A DNA stretch of 64,000 nucleotides from Thermostichus sp047461615. GTDB lineage: Bacteria; Cyanobacteriota; Cyanobacteriia; Thermostichales; Thermostichaceae. Shown here piece after piece: positions 38,189 through 46,153 of this stretch. The notes beneath the pieces were generated by a model. It saw nothing but the letters and a program-made list of their open reading frames with translations, did no database searches and was not told the origin of the DNA. Position 1 is the first letter of the stretch; every line of letters begins with the position of its first letter. Where the stretch lies: assembly GCF_047461615.1 (NCBI RefSeq), contig NZ_JANSHI010000013.1, forward strand, positions 1 to 64,000. Reading direction: 5' to 3'. The position numbers and the translations under genes were made by a program.

Positions 38189-40054
38189 GTGCAGACAGGT
38201 TTTGTGCTTCAGCGTTCCCCGGTTGGACGGATTGGCGCCTATCCCTTGGGCGAGGGCCGCTATCGCTTCTCGGTTTGGGCGCCTTTGGTTGAACGAGTCG
38301 AGCTAAAGCTGACTAGCCCCGTCCGACGGCTCATCCCTCTGACCCAGGATGAGCAAGGCTACTGGCAGGGGGAGGTGGAGGGGATCCCGCCTGGGCCGGT
38401 GGACTACCTCTACCGCCTGCACACCGCAGCGGGGGTGGTGGAGCGGCCAGATCCTGCTTCCCGCTGCCAGCCCTACGGCGTCCATGGCCCCTCGCGGGTG
38501 GTGGATCCCCACTTTGACTGGCAGGATCAGGGGTGGAAGGGGATCCCTCTCTCCCAGTGGATCCTCTACGAGCTGCACGTGGGCACTTTTACCCCGGAGG
38601 GCACCTTTGCCGCCATCATTCCTCGCCTGCCGCAACTTGTGGAGCTGGGGGTCAACGTACTGGAGCTGATGCCGGTAGCCCAGTTTCCAGGGGAGCGCAA
38701 CTGGGGCTATGACGGCGTCTATCCCTATGCCGTGCAGACTAGCTATGGGGGAGCAGTGGGCCTGAAAGCGTTGGTGAACGCCTGCCATCAGCAGGGCCTG
38801 GCTGTCGTCTTGGATGTGGTCTACAACCACCTGGGTCCGGAGGGGAACTACTTGGGGGATTTCGGCCCCTACTTTGCCGACAAGTACCGTACGCCGTGGG
38901 GGAAGGCCATGAACTTCGACGGCCCCTATTCGGACGGGGTGCGGGAGTTTTTCCTGCAAAACGCCGAGTACTGGCTGGAGGAGTTTCACCTAGATGGCCT
39001 GCGGCTGGACGCGGTGCATGCCATCTACGACTTCAGCGCCTACCCTTTTTTGCAGGAATTGGCGGAGCGGGTGGATGCCCTAGAAGCGCGCACGGGCTGG
39101 CCCAGGGTGCTTGTAGCTGAAAGCGACCTCAACGACGTCCGCCTCATCACCCCCCGCAAGCAAGGGGGCTACGGGCTAGACGCCCAGTGGTGCGACGACT
39201 TTCATCACTCGGTTCACACCCTGCTTACTGGGGAGAAGACAGGCTACTACCAAGACTTCGGCCAATTGGAGCACCTGGCCAAGGCCTACCGGGAGAGCTA
39301 CGTCTACTCCGGCCAGTACTCCCGCTACCGTGCCAGGCGCCACGGCAATTCCGCCGTCAGCAGGCCGGGATCCCAGTTTGTCATCTGCATTCAAAACCAC
39401 GACCAGGTGGGCAACCGCATGTTGGGGGAGCGCCTCAGCCAGCTCACCTCCTTTGCGGGCCTGAAGTTGGCCGCCGCTGCCCTGCTGCTAGCTCCTATGT
39501 TGCCGCTGCTGTTTATGGGGGAAGAGTATGGGGAGGTGGCCCCCTTTCTCTACTTCATCAGCCACGGGGATCCCAACCTGGTGAAAGCAGTGCGCCAGGG
39601 ACGCTGCCGCGAGTTCAGCGCCTTTGCCTGGCGGGGCGAGCCCCCGGATCCCCAGGCAGAGGAGACCTTCTTGCGCTCCAAGCTGAACTGGGAGTTGAAG
39701 GAGGCCGGTCACCACCAGGTTCTCTGGAAGTGGTACCAGACCCTGATCCGGCTGCGCAAAACCCAACCGGCCCTCCAGCACCTAGAGCGGGAGGGGGTGG
39801 AAGTGGAGCTGTTTTCCGGCTCTGGCCTGGCCCTGCACCGCCGCCAGGGATCCCAGTCTTTGCTTGCCCTTTTCAATTTCAGCCCCGATCAGCCGGCCAC
39901 CTACACCGATTGGCAGGGCGGCAGTTGGGAGAAGCTTTTGGACAGCCACGAGACGCAGTGGCTGGGCCCTGGATCCTCCCTGCCGGCAAAAAGCCAAGGG
40001 GATCCCGTTGAAGTGCCACCCTATGGGGTGGTGGTGTACGGCCAGAACAGGTAA
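38189..40054 (+). CDS. treZ: Malto-oligosyltrehalose trehalohydrolase
   Basis: A GH13 enzyme that releases trehalose from maltooligosyl-trehalose. The N-terminal CBM48-like domain (RIGAYPLGEGRYRFSVWAPLVERVELKL) precedes the barrel with VLDVVYNHLGPEGNYLG near 215, the nucleophile in GLRLDAVHAI near 273, the acid in VLVAESDLND near 307 and QNHDQVGNR near 405. The 621-residue length and the NHDQVGNRMLGERL block are TreZ-like. The start is GTG. treY, which makes the substrate, is not adjacent. The 3' end overlaps the convergent cruP by 34 bases. Confidence 0.9.
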   Translation: MQTGFVLQRSPVGRIGAYPLGEGRYRFSVWAPLVERVELKLTSPVRRLIPLTQDEQGYWQGEVEGIPPGPVDYLYRLHTAAGVVERPDPASRCQPYGVHGPSRVVDPHFDWQDQGWKGIPLSQWILYELHVGTFTPEGTFAAIIPRLPQLVELGVNVLELMPVAQFPGERNWGYDGVYPYAVQTSYGGAVGLKALVNACHQQGLAVVLDVVYNHLGPEGNYLGDFGPYFADKYRTPWGKAMNFDGPYSDGVREFFLQNAEYWLEEFHLDGLRLDAVHAIYDFSAYPFLQELAERVDALEARTGWPRVLVAESDLNDVRLITPRKQGGYGLDAQWCDDFHHSVHTLLTGEKTGYYQDFGQLEHLAKAYRESYVYSGQYSRYRARRHGNSAVSRPGSQFVICIQNHDQVGNRMLGERLSQLTSFAGLKLAAAALLLAPMLPLLFMGEEYGEVAPFLYFISHGDPNLVKAVRQGRCREFSAFAWRGEPPDPQAEETFLRSKLNWELKEAGHHQVLWKWYQTLIRLRKTQPALQHLEREGVEVELFSGSGLALHRRQGSQSLLALFNFSPDQPATYTDWQGGSWEKLLDSHETQWLGPGSSLPAKSQGDPVEVPPYGVVVYGQNR

Positions 40055-41556
40055 TCCCGACCGCAGCCGTAGCGCCAGGCCTCTCGCCGCCGTTTCCAGA
40101 AGTAGTCTTGTGGGTCCACTTCCAGGCGGTCGGCTAGACTTTGCAAGAGCTCGTAGAGGCCAAGGGCGGCAAAGTGCCCCACCCAGTCCAGCAGCTCCGG
40201 CAGCCCCAGCCGAGGCAGGAGCGCGGCCACCAGTGCCGGATCTCGCCTCATCACCCCCCACAGGGCCTGGGCCAAGCCGCCAAGCTGCACCACATCCTGC
40301 AAAAAGGGCTGCACCACCTGGGGTCCGGCGGCAACCATGGCTTCAAATACCCTGCTCAACAGGCGGTTAATGCTATGGGGATCCCAGTTTTCCTCTCCCA
40401 AAGGAGGGATCATTGCCTTCTGAAACAGCCAGGTTACCGCCAAATTGGGCTGGTAGGGCTGCAGCAGGGCCAGGGCCGCCCGATCCAACTGCCGCTGGGC
40501 TAGAGCCTCGTGGATTCCCTGTTGCAGACGATCCAGATGGCGCAACATTGCCCCAAAGCCGCCAAAGCTCAAAGGCGACTGGCTGCCGCTACTGTCTCCT
40601 ACTGCCAGAAGGCGATCCCAGGGCAGTTGCAGCGGGCTGCGCCGGTAGGCGGGGAAAACGCCACACAGCTTGCGCACCCAGCGGATTTGCTCCAGCTCAA
40701 CCCCCTGGTAGGCAGGGAGCAGCCGGCAGTAGTCTTGCCAGAGCCTCTCTAGACTCGGTCGGCGGGGATCCCGGTCGCAGTAGGTAAACAGATAGGTGGT
40801 GCGCCCATCGCGGGCGGGGAAGGCCTCCCAGAAGGGCTGGTAGCCGTTCTGGGCTGGGGTAAAGCTGTAGAACAGATCCCCCGTGGGTTGCTCCGGCAGA
40901 CCCTGGGCACAGGATCCCACCACCAGACAGACGCTGTCCGGCGGCTGCCCTTGGCGAGCCTGGGCCACGATGGGGGAGCGGTGCCCCATGGCATCCACCA
41001 AGAGCTGGGCGCTGAGCTGGCCGGTGATAGTCTCGATGCGGATCCCGTCGGGGTGGATTGTGGCGCCAAGAAAGCCAGTTTGCTCCTGCAACTGCCCTCC
41101 CCAGTCTAGGAAGTGCTGCTTGAGGAACTCCAGCAAGCTGACTGGATCCACGCCTACATTGAGCACCCCTTCCACCCACCAGGTGGGGCCCTCCCCAAAG
41201 CCAATGCGCCCTCGGGGGTAGTGGGTCACCTGCACCGCCTCCCATTCGGTTGGGGTGAGCAGCTCCAGCTCCAACAGCACTTGTAGCTCCCGCCGGGAGG
41301 TGTTCCACTCCTGCTCCCGCCCCCGCAGGATGCCGCGCTCGATTAGGATCACCCGCCAGCCCCGCTTGGCCAAGGCCGATCCCAAGAGAAGCCCCAGGGT
41401 GCCGCCGGCAATCACCACATCGGCATCCGGGCTGCCCAGGCTCTCAGAACAGCAGTGAACCACCGCCGGAGGCAGCACCGTTGGTTTCTGCCGCAGGGAT
41501 CCCCACCAGGCCTCCAAGGCAGGCAGAGTTTCAGGTGGGGAGACGAGTTCAGCCAT
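40021..41556 (-). CDS. cruP: CruP, lycopene-cyclase-like flavoprotein
   Basis: A 511-residue protein. The FAD-binding dinucleotide fold ADVVIAGGTLGLLLGSALAKRGWRVILIERG is near residues 44-74, then LRGREQEWN, the LVDAMGHRSPIVAQAR block near 190, and AVGDSSGSQSPLSFGGFG near 320, which in the family marks the second FAD-contact region. The pattern is CruP, the paralogue of CruA lycopene cyclase conserved in cyanobacteria and plants and linked to carotenoid photoprotection, rather than CruA itself. The C-terminal 150 residues are helical. Overlaps the end of treZ. Confidence 0.85.
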   Translation of the reverse strand: MAELVSPPETLPALEAWWGSLRQKPTVLPPAVVHCCSESLGSPDADVVIAGGTLGLLLGSALAKRGWRVILIERGILRGREQEWNTSRRELQVLLELELLTPTEWEAVQVTHYPRGRIGFGEGPTWWVEGVLNVGVDPVSLLEFLKQHFLDWGGQLQEQTGFLGATIHPDGIRIETITGQLSAQLLVDAMGHRSPIVAQARQGQPPDSVCLVVGSCAQGLPEQPTGDLFYSFTPAQNGYQPFWEAFPARDGRTTYLFTYCDRDPRRPSLERLWQDYCRLLPAYQGVELEQIRWVRKLCGVFPAYRRSPLQLPWDRLLAVGDSSGSQSPLSFGGFGAMLRHLDRLQQGIHEALAQRQLDRAALALLQPYQPNLAVTWLFQKAMIPPLGEENWDPHSINRLLSRVFEAMVAAGPQVVQPFLQDVVQLGGLAQALWGVMRRDPALVAALLPRLGLPELLDWVGHFAALGLYELLQSLADRLEVDPQDYFWKRRREAWRYGCGRDYLFWPYTTTP

Positions 41557-41572
41557 GGCGGGAAGGACTAGG

Positions 41573-42901
41573 CTAGACCAAGCCGCGGCTGCGGAGGCGA
41601 CGGTAGATCAAAGCCAGCGTATCCGCCTCGCCCACGTTGCCCGGAAACAGCACCACCGGCAAGCTGGGAAAGCGGGGATGGTCTGCTGGCGTGAGCACCA
41701 TGGAGATCCCTGGGTAGATCTGCCCCAGCAGCCGCACCGCTGGCAGGTTGAGGCCAACGCTGAGGATGTTGTTGGAGGTAATGCCGCCCTTGCTGATGAG
41801 ATAGCCGATTCCTTCCGGCAGCCCCTGCACAATGGCCATCAACAGGCGGGAAACTCTCTGCCCAAAGGCCAGGCGTGCCTCCGGGTTGGCGCCGTCAAAC
41901 CCCACTTCTTCCCGGCTGGTGTAGACCACCGGCGTCAGGCCCTGCCCGTAGGCGCGGTGGACTTGCTCCAAGATTGCCGGCAGCAGCTCGGCTTCCTTCC
42001 CCGCCTCCAAGAGCCGCCTTACCTCCACCTCGATGCCCTGGATCCCTGGCTCCTGGAGCAGGCGGGCCAACTGCTGGCTGGTCTTTTGGACATGGGATCC
42101 CACGATCACTACCCCTGGCCGGTCAGAGCGGACAAACTGCCCCATCTCCTCTGGCGGAACTGGCTGCGGCGGCAACTGGGCCAAAGCCGTCAAGAGGCTG
42201 GCGGCGCTGCGAAACAAAAAGCGCTTCCCCTGCTCTATGGCCGCCCAGACATCCTGGGCAAAACGATCCAGATCTGCCTGGGTTTCTCCATCCACCACAC
42301 AGCAGACATTCCCCCCTAGGCCTAAAAGCTGCTCCAGACAGCCAGCGCGAATCTGCTCCAGGGTCAATCGCACCACCTGCTCGGCCCGGATCCGCCCCTG
42401 GGTCTTTTCCTGCACATACTCGGGCAAATAGCTGTGGTGGTAGCCAAACACCGCATCGCGGGCAAACTCCGTCTCATGGACTGGCACCCAGCGGCCCTCC
42501 ACCCGTAGATAATGGACACTGTTGCGGGTGATGCGTCCTCCTTCAAAAAAGGCCGGCACCAGAAAGTGGGCATCAAAAGGCCCCAGCTCCGCCGCCATCA
42601 CATCCGTCTCCAAGGGATAGTGCCCGCGCAGCGTCGAGTCGGAGCGGCTGATGAAAAGGGCCCGCTCCCACCCCAGCTCTCCCATGGCCTGCTTCAGGGC
42701 CCGGCAGACCGACCGCGTCACCTCGGCAGCCTCCGCCGCTGGCATGGATCGCGTGTTGGTGAGGATAAAGCGAATTGGCGAGCTATCCTGTAACCCCAAC
42801 TTGAGCGTTTCCAGATCCCAGCGGGTCAGCAGCAGGCAGCTATGGACAGTCTGGGATCCGGTAGGGTCATCGTCCAAAACGACAATGGGGAGACGGCTCA
42901 T
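41573..42901 (-). CDS. Four-carbon acid sugar kinase family protein (DUF1537)
   Basis: A 442-residue kinase-like protein. The N-terminal DUF1537 substrate domain begins IVVLDDDPTGSQTVHSC, with SRSDSTLRGHYPLE near 107 and FLVPAFFEGGRIT near 137. The C-terminal nucleotide-binding domain has VVIVGSHVQKTSQQL near 265, GYLISKGGITSNNIL near 375 and FPGNVGEADTL near 420. Known members phosphorylate D-threonate, L-threonate or erythronate. The usual partner dehydrogenase, isomerase or aldolase genes are absent here, so the substrate is unknown. It lies 16 bases upstream of cruP on the same strand. Confidence 0.85.
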   Translation of the reverse strand: MSRLPIVVLDDDPTGSQTVHSCLLLTRWDLETLKLGLQDSSPIRFILTNTRSMPAAEAAEVTRSVCRALKQAMGELGWERALFISRSDSTLRGHYPLETDVMAAELGPFDAHFLVPAFFEGGRITRNSVHYLRVEGRWVPVHETEFARDAVFGYHHSYLPEYVQEKTQGRIRAEQVVRLTLEQIRAGCLEQLLGLGGNVCCVVDGETQADLDRFAQDVWAAIEQGKRFLFRSAASLLTALAQLPPQPVPPEEMGQFVRSDRPGVVIVGSHVQKTSQQLARLLQEPGIQGIEVEVRRLLEAGKEAELLPAILEQVHRAYGQGLTPVVYTSREEVGFDGANPEARLAFGQRVSRLLMAIVQGLPEGIGYLISKGGITSNNILSVGLNLPAVRLLGQIYPGISMVLTPADHPRFPSLPVVLFPGNVGEADTLALIYRRLRSRGLV

Positions 42902-42944
42902 CCCTGTCCTCCAGCGCGGAGAGTGGGAGCCAGTTTTCCACTGC

Positions 42945-42984
42945 TCAAGAAAAGTTTGCCATGATCAAGAAAAGTTTGCCATGA
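42945..42984. repeat. Two exact tandem copies of a 20-base unit upstream of phoU
   Basis: The unit starting TCAAGAAAAG and ending CCATGA is repeated twice without mismatch, and the first few bases of a third copy follow. It lies in the 176-base gap between the DUF1537 gene and phoU. Confidence 0.9.
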
Positions 42985-42987
42985 TCA

Positions 42988-43031
42988 AGATCTAAGATGA
43001 AATTTGCAGAGATCTAAAATGAAATTTACAG
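42988..43031. repeat. Two near-exact tandem copies of a 22-base unit upstream of phoU
   Basis: The unit beginning AGATCTAA and containing ATGAAATTT is present twice with small differences. It is immediately downstream of an unrelated tandem duplication and ends 46 bases before phoU. It could hold repeated operator sites. It does not match the known cyanobacterial Pho box of octamers spaced by three bases. Confidence 0.85.
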
Positions 43032-43077
43032 GCTCTGGAAGCTGCAAACGACAGCGGCTATTCCCAGGGAGAAAGCC

Positions 43078-43719
43078 ATGGGGCAAGCTGAGCTGCAACT
43101 TCAGATCAAGCGGATTCAGCAGGATGTGCTGCGCATGGGGGCGCTGGCGGAAAAATCGCTGGTCTTGGCTCAGCAAGCCCTCTTTGAACAGAACTTAGCT
43201 GCCGCCGAACAGGCCATCGACCAAGACAAGCAAATCGACCGCTTCTATCGTCAAATCGAGAAAGACTGTATTGACCTCATCGCCTTGCGCTCGCCAGTGG
43301 CGCGGGATCTGCGCTGGATCAGCACCCTGATGCAGCTGGTTCGGGATCTGGAGCGAATTGGCGACTACGCCAAAGACTTGGCTGAGGTGGCTTTGCGCCT
43401 GGCTCTCTACCCCCCGCCGCCCCAGCTGGGGCGCATTCGCGTGATGATGCGGCGCTGCCAGAAAATGCTCAGCCACAGTCTTGCGGCCCTGACGGAATTG
43501 GATGCCGAGCTGGGCCGACAACTCAAGCGGGAGGACGACGCCGTTGATGAAGATTACACCAACCTTTACAATACGTTGGCGCAGCAGTCTGACGTCAAGG
43601 GATCCATCGAGCCTATCCTATTGATGTTGCTGGCTATTCGCTACCTGGAGCGGCTAGCTGACCACAGCACCAACATTGGCCAGCGGGTGGCGTTCATCGT
43701 CACGGGCCACCGCGACTAG
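43078..43719 (+). CDS. phoU: Phosphate signalling protein PhoU/SphU
   Basis: A 213-residue all-helical protein made of two PhoU repeats. Each carries its metal-binding motif: LVRDLERIGDYAKDL near 83 and RYLERLADHSTNI near 190. PhoU links the Pst phosphate transporter to the phosphate sensor kinase and keeps the regulon off when phosphate is ample. No pst genes are nearby. A SphS-like kinase is at 22905. Tandem repeats precede the gene. Confidence 0.93.
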   Translation: MGQAELQLQIKRIQQDVLRMGALAEKSLVLAQQALFEQNLAAAEQAIDQDKQIDRFYRQIEKDCIDLIALRSPVARDLRWISTLMQLVRDLERIGDYAKDLAEVALRLALYPPPPQLGRIRVMMRRCQKMLSHSLAALTELDAELGRQLKREDDAVDEDYTNLYNTLAQQSDVKGSIEPILLMLLAIRYLERLADHSTNIGQRVAFIVTGHRD

Positions 43720-43767
43720 CTTCAAGGCGTTGAGTTTGCAGGTTCTGCTCCTCTCTGCTTCCCTGCA

Positions 43768-46059
43768 ATGGACTTCTCTCGGATTTTTCATCATTTTCTC
43801 TCCCAACCTGCCGAGCAATGGAGCGATAGAGAGACCCTGCTAGCCCTTGTGCCAACTTCTGACCCCGAAGCAGTGGCAATGCTGGACATTGCCCTCGATG
43901 GACTAGTGCGGGCGGGGTTTCTTGAACGAGCGGGGGATCCGCCTCGCTACCGGCGTAAGCCGGATGAATCCTTGGTTGTGGGGCGGTTGCGCTGCTCCAA
44001 CAAGGGCTTTTGCTTTGCCGTTCGGGATGAACCGGGGGCAGAGGACGTGTACATCCACGGCAGCAACCTCAATGGCGCTTGGAATGGCGACCAAGTGATA
44101 GCCCGGATTACCAAAGAAGGCAATCGCCGCCGCAGCCCTGAGGGAGAGGTGGTGGCTGTAGTGGAGCGAGCCAACCCTACGCTGGTGGGCCGCCTCAAGC
44201 AGACGGAGGAAGGCTTTCGGGTAGTGCCCCTGGATGACCGGCTGCCGTTTGAGCTCGTCTTGAGCGAGCCGGATCCCTCCTCCCCAGCGCCTGTTTCTGA
44301 GCTGGCTGAAGGTCGGCTGGCCTATGTGGAGGTGAAGCGCTACCCCCTTGGCAACCTGCCGCCGGTGGGCAGCATCCGCAAGATTTTGGGCCATGGTCCC
44401 GAGGCTTCTATCGACGTGGATCTGGTCTGCTGTAAGTACGACCTGCCCCAGGAGTTTCCCCCGGCGGTGTTGGAAGCGGCAGCAGCCTTGCCCAAAAAGC
44501 TAAGCCGCTCCGACCAGAAGGGCCGTCTGGATCTACGGGATTGGTTTTGCATCACCCTAGAACCGCTGGACTTGCAGCACCCCCACGGCCTCGAGCCCAA
44601 TGTGGCCGTCTCCCTCCAGCGGCAAGAAGAGGGCCACTGGCTGCTAGGGGTGCACATTGCCGACGTGGCCCACTGGCTGGATCCGGATCACCCGCTGGAG
44701 CAGGAGGCGCAGCGGCGCACCGCCACGGTTTACCTGGATAGCGTGGTGCTGCCCCTTTTCCCGCCGGAAGTGCATAGCCGCCTGGCTCTCTTGCCGCAGC
44801 AGGAGCGCCTGGCCTATTCGCTGCTAATCACCATTGACGCCGAGGGGGTGGTGCGGAACTTCGAGATCCACCCCAGCCTGGTGCGGTCACGGGCCCACCT
44901 CTCCTACGGCCAGGTGCAGGCGCTTTTGGCCACTGCTGCGGATCTTGGCCCCGAGGAGGAGGTGCCAGAATTGATGGCCCTGCTGCAAAACCTGCTCCGT
45001 CTTAGCCAAATCCTGCGGGTCAAGCGCCACCAAGCCGGCGGGTTCGACCTGCCGCTTTTGGACCTGCTCACCCCCTACTCTGCCGACGAGAGCGGCTACG
45101 GGCCCCTCCTGATTAGCGATCGCCTTGGCGCCCACGCCCTGATGACCGAAATGCTTCTGCTGGCCAACCAAGTTCTGGGCCACCACCTGCGCCGGCTGGG
45201 GATCCCCTCTTTGGCCCGGGTGCAGAAGCCCCCCACCGCCGAGGCCCTGCAGAACTTCCTGCGCCTGGCCAACGCCATGAAGCTGGATCTGAACTTGCAG
45301 GAGCCGGAGACGGTAACGCTGGCCGATTGGCAGCGGATCTGTGCCCGCATCACTGCCCCCGATGTGTTGGCCGCAGGGACTAGCCCAGCCTTGGTGGCCC
45401 AGCTGTTGGCTACTCTGCCCCCCGTCGAGTATTGCCTGCAGCCTCTGCAGGATGGACATTTTGGCCTGGGTCTCAAAGAGCCCTATGCCTCTTTTACTGC
45501 CCCTTTGCGCCGCTATGCCGATTTGCTCAACTTGCGGGCTCTGGGTCTGGCTCTAAGCAAAGGGCGCAATCGGCGTAGCCCTCGCTCCAAAACCGTGGTG
45601 GATCTGCACAGCCCCAGCGGCTACGACCAACTTGATTGGCAGGTGCTGCCGCCAAAAGTGCAGGAGGAGTGGCAGGCCTTTCTCCAAGCGCAACTGCCCA
45701 AAATCCAGGCGGGGTATCAGCTCCACCAACAGGCAGAGCGGGAGCTGATGGGCTTGAAGCGGTGCGAGTTTATGCAAAAACACCTCGGGGAGACGTTCCC
45801 CGGCCTGATCGTCAGCGTCCAGAGCTACGGCTTTTTCGTGCTGGTAGACCCCATTTTGGCAGAAGGGCTGGTGCGGGTGAGCACCTTGAAAAACGATTGG
45901 TACGAATACCGCAAACAAGCCCTGGTGGGGCGAAAAACCCGGCGCCAGTTCCGCCTTGGGGACCGGGTGGAGGTGCAGGTCAAGAACGTGGATTACTACC
46001 GCCAACAGATTGACCTGGCGGTGATTGGCGAGGGACGGCCCTGCGAAGAGGAGGAATGA
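43768..46059 (+). CDS. RNase II/RNase R (RNB) family protein with altered catalytic motif, Zam/VacB-like
   Basis: A 763-residue protein with RNase R architecture: a helical N-terminus (1-65), cold-shock domains (about 68-240), an RNB domain (about 245-600) and an S1 domain (about 670-750). RNB landmarks are present: LGVHIADVAHWL near 294, YASFTAPLRRYADL (Arg 581/582) and HFGLGL. However, where RNase II/R have a cluster of four metal-binding Asp, this protein reads TLEPLDLQHPHGLEPNVAV (263-281), so the cluster is not conserved. It may be an RNA-binding protein or an unusual nuclease. It lies 48 bases after phoU. Confidence 0.85.
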   Translation: MDFSRIFHHFLSQPAEQWSDRETLLALVPTSDPEAVAMLDIALDGLVRAGFLERAGDPPRYRRKPDESLVVGRLRCSNKGFCFAVRDEPGAEDVYIHGSNLNGAWNGDQVIARITKEGNRRRSPEGEVVAVVERANPTLVGRLKQTEEGFRVVPLDDRLPFELVLSEPDPSSPAPVSELAEGRLAYVEVKRYPLGNLPPVGSIRKILGHGPEASIDVDLVCCKYDLPQEFPPAVLEAAAALPKKLSRSDQKGRLDLRDWFCITLEPLDLQHPHGLEPNVAVSLQRQEEGHWLLGVHIADVAHWLDPDHPLEQEAQRRTATVYLDSVVLPLFPPEVHSRLALLPQQERLAYSLLITIDAEGVVRNFEIHPSLVRSRAHLSYGQVQALLATAADLGPEEEVPELMALLQNLLRLSQILRVKRHQAGGFDLPLLDLLTPYSADESGYGPLLISDRLGAHALMTEMLLLANQVLGHHLRRLGIPSLARVQKPPTAEALQNFLRLANAMKLDLNLQEPETVTLADWQRICARITAPDVLAAGTSPALVAQLLATLPPVEYCLQPLQDGHFGLGLKEPYASFTAPLRRYADLLNLRALGLALSKGRNRRSPRSKTVVDLHSPSGYDQLDWQVLPPKVQEEWQAFLQAQLPKIQAGYQLHQQAERELMGLKRCEFMQKHLGETFPGLIVSVQSYGFFVLVDPILAEGLVRVSTLKNDWYEYRKQALVGRKTRRQFRLGDRVEVQVKNVDYYRQQIDLAVIGEGRPCEEEE

Positions 46060-46153
46060 GGCGGGGATCCCTCCCCCGAGGGACGGTTGTTACGAACTCC
46101 AACTTTGGCCCAATGGGCGATATCTGGATTGAGAGAACAACTTGCGAACTCCT

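Noticed and set aside
46060..46153. CIRCE operator upstream of clpB
   Set aside because: No TTAGCACTC-N9-GAGTGCTAA or close variant is present.
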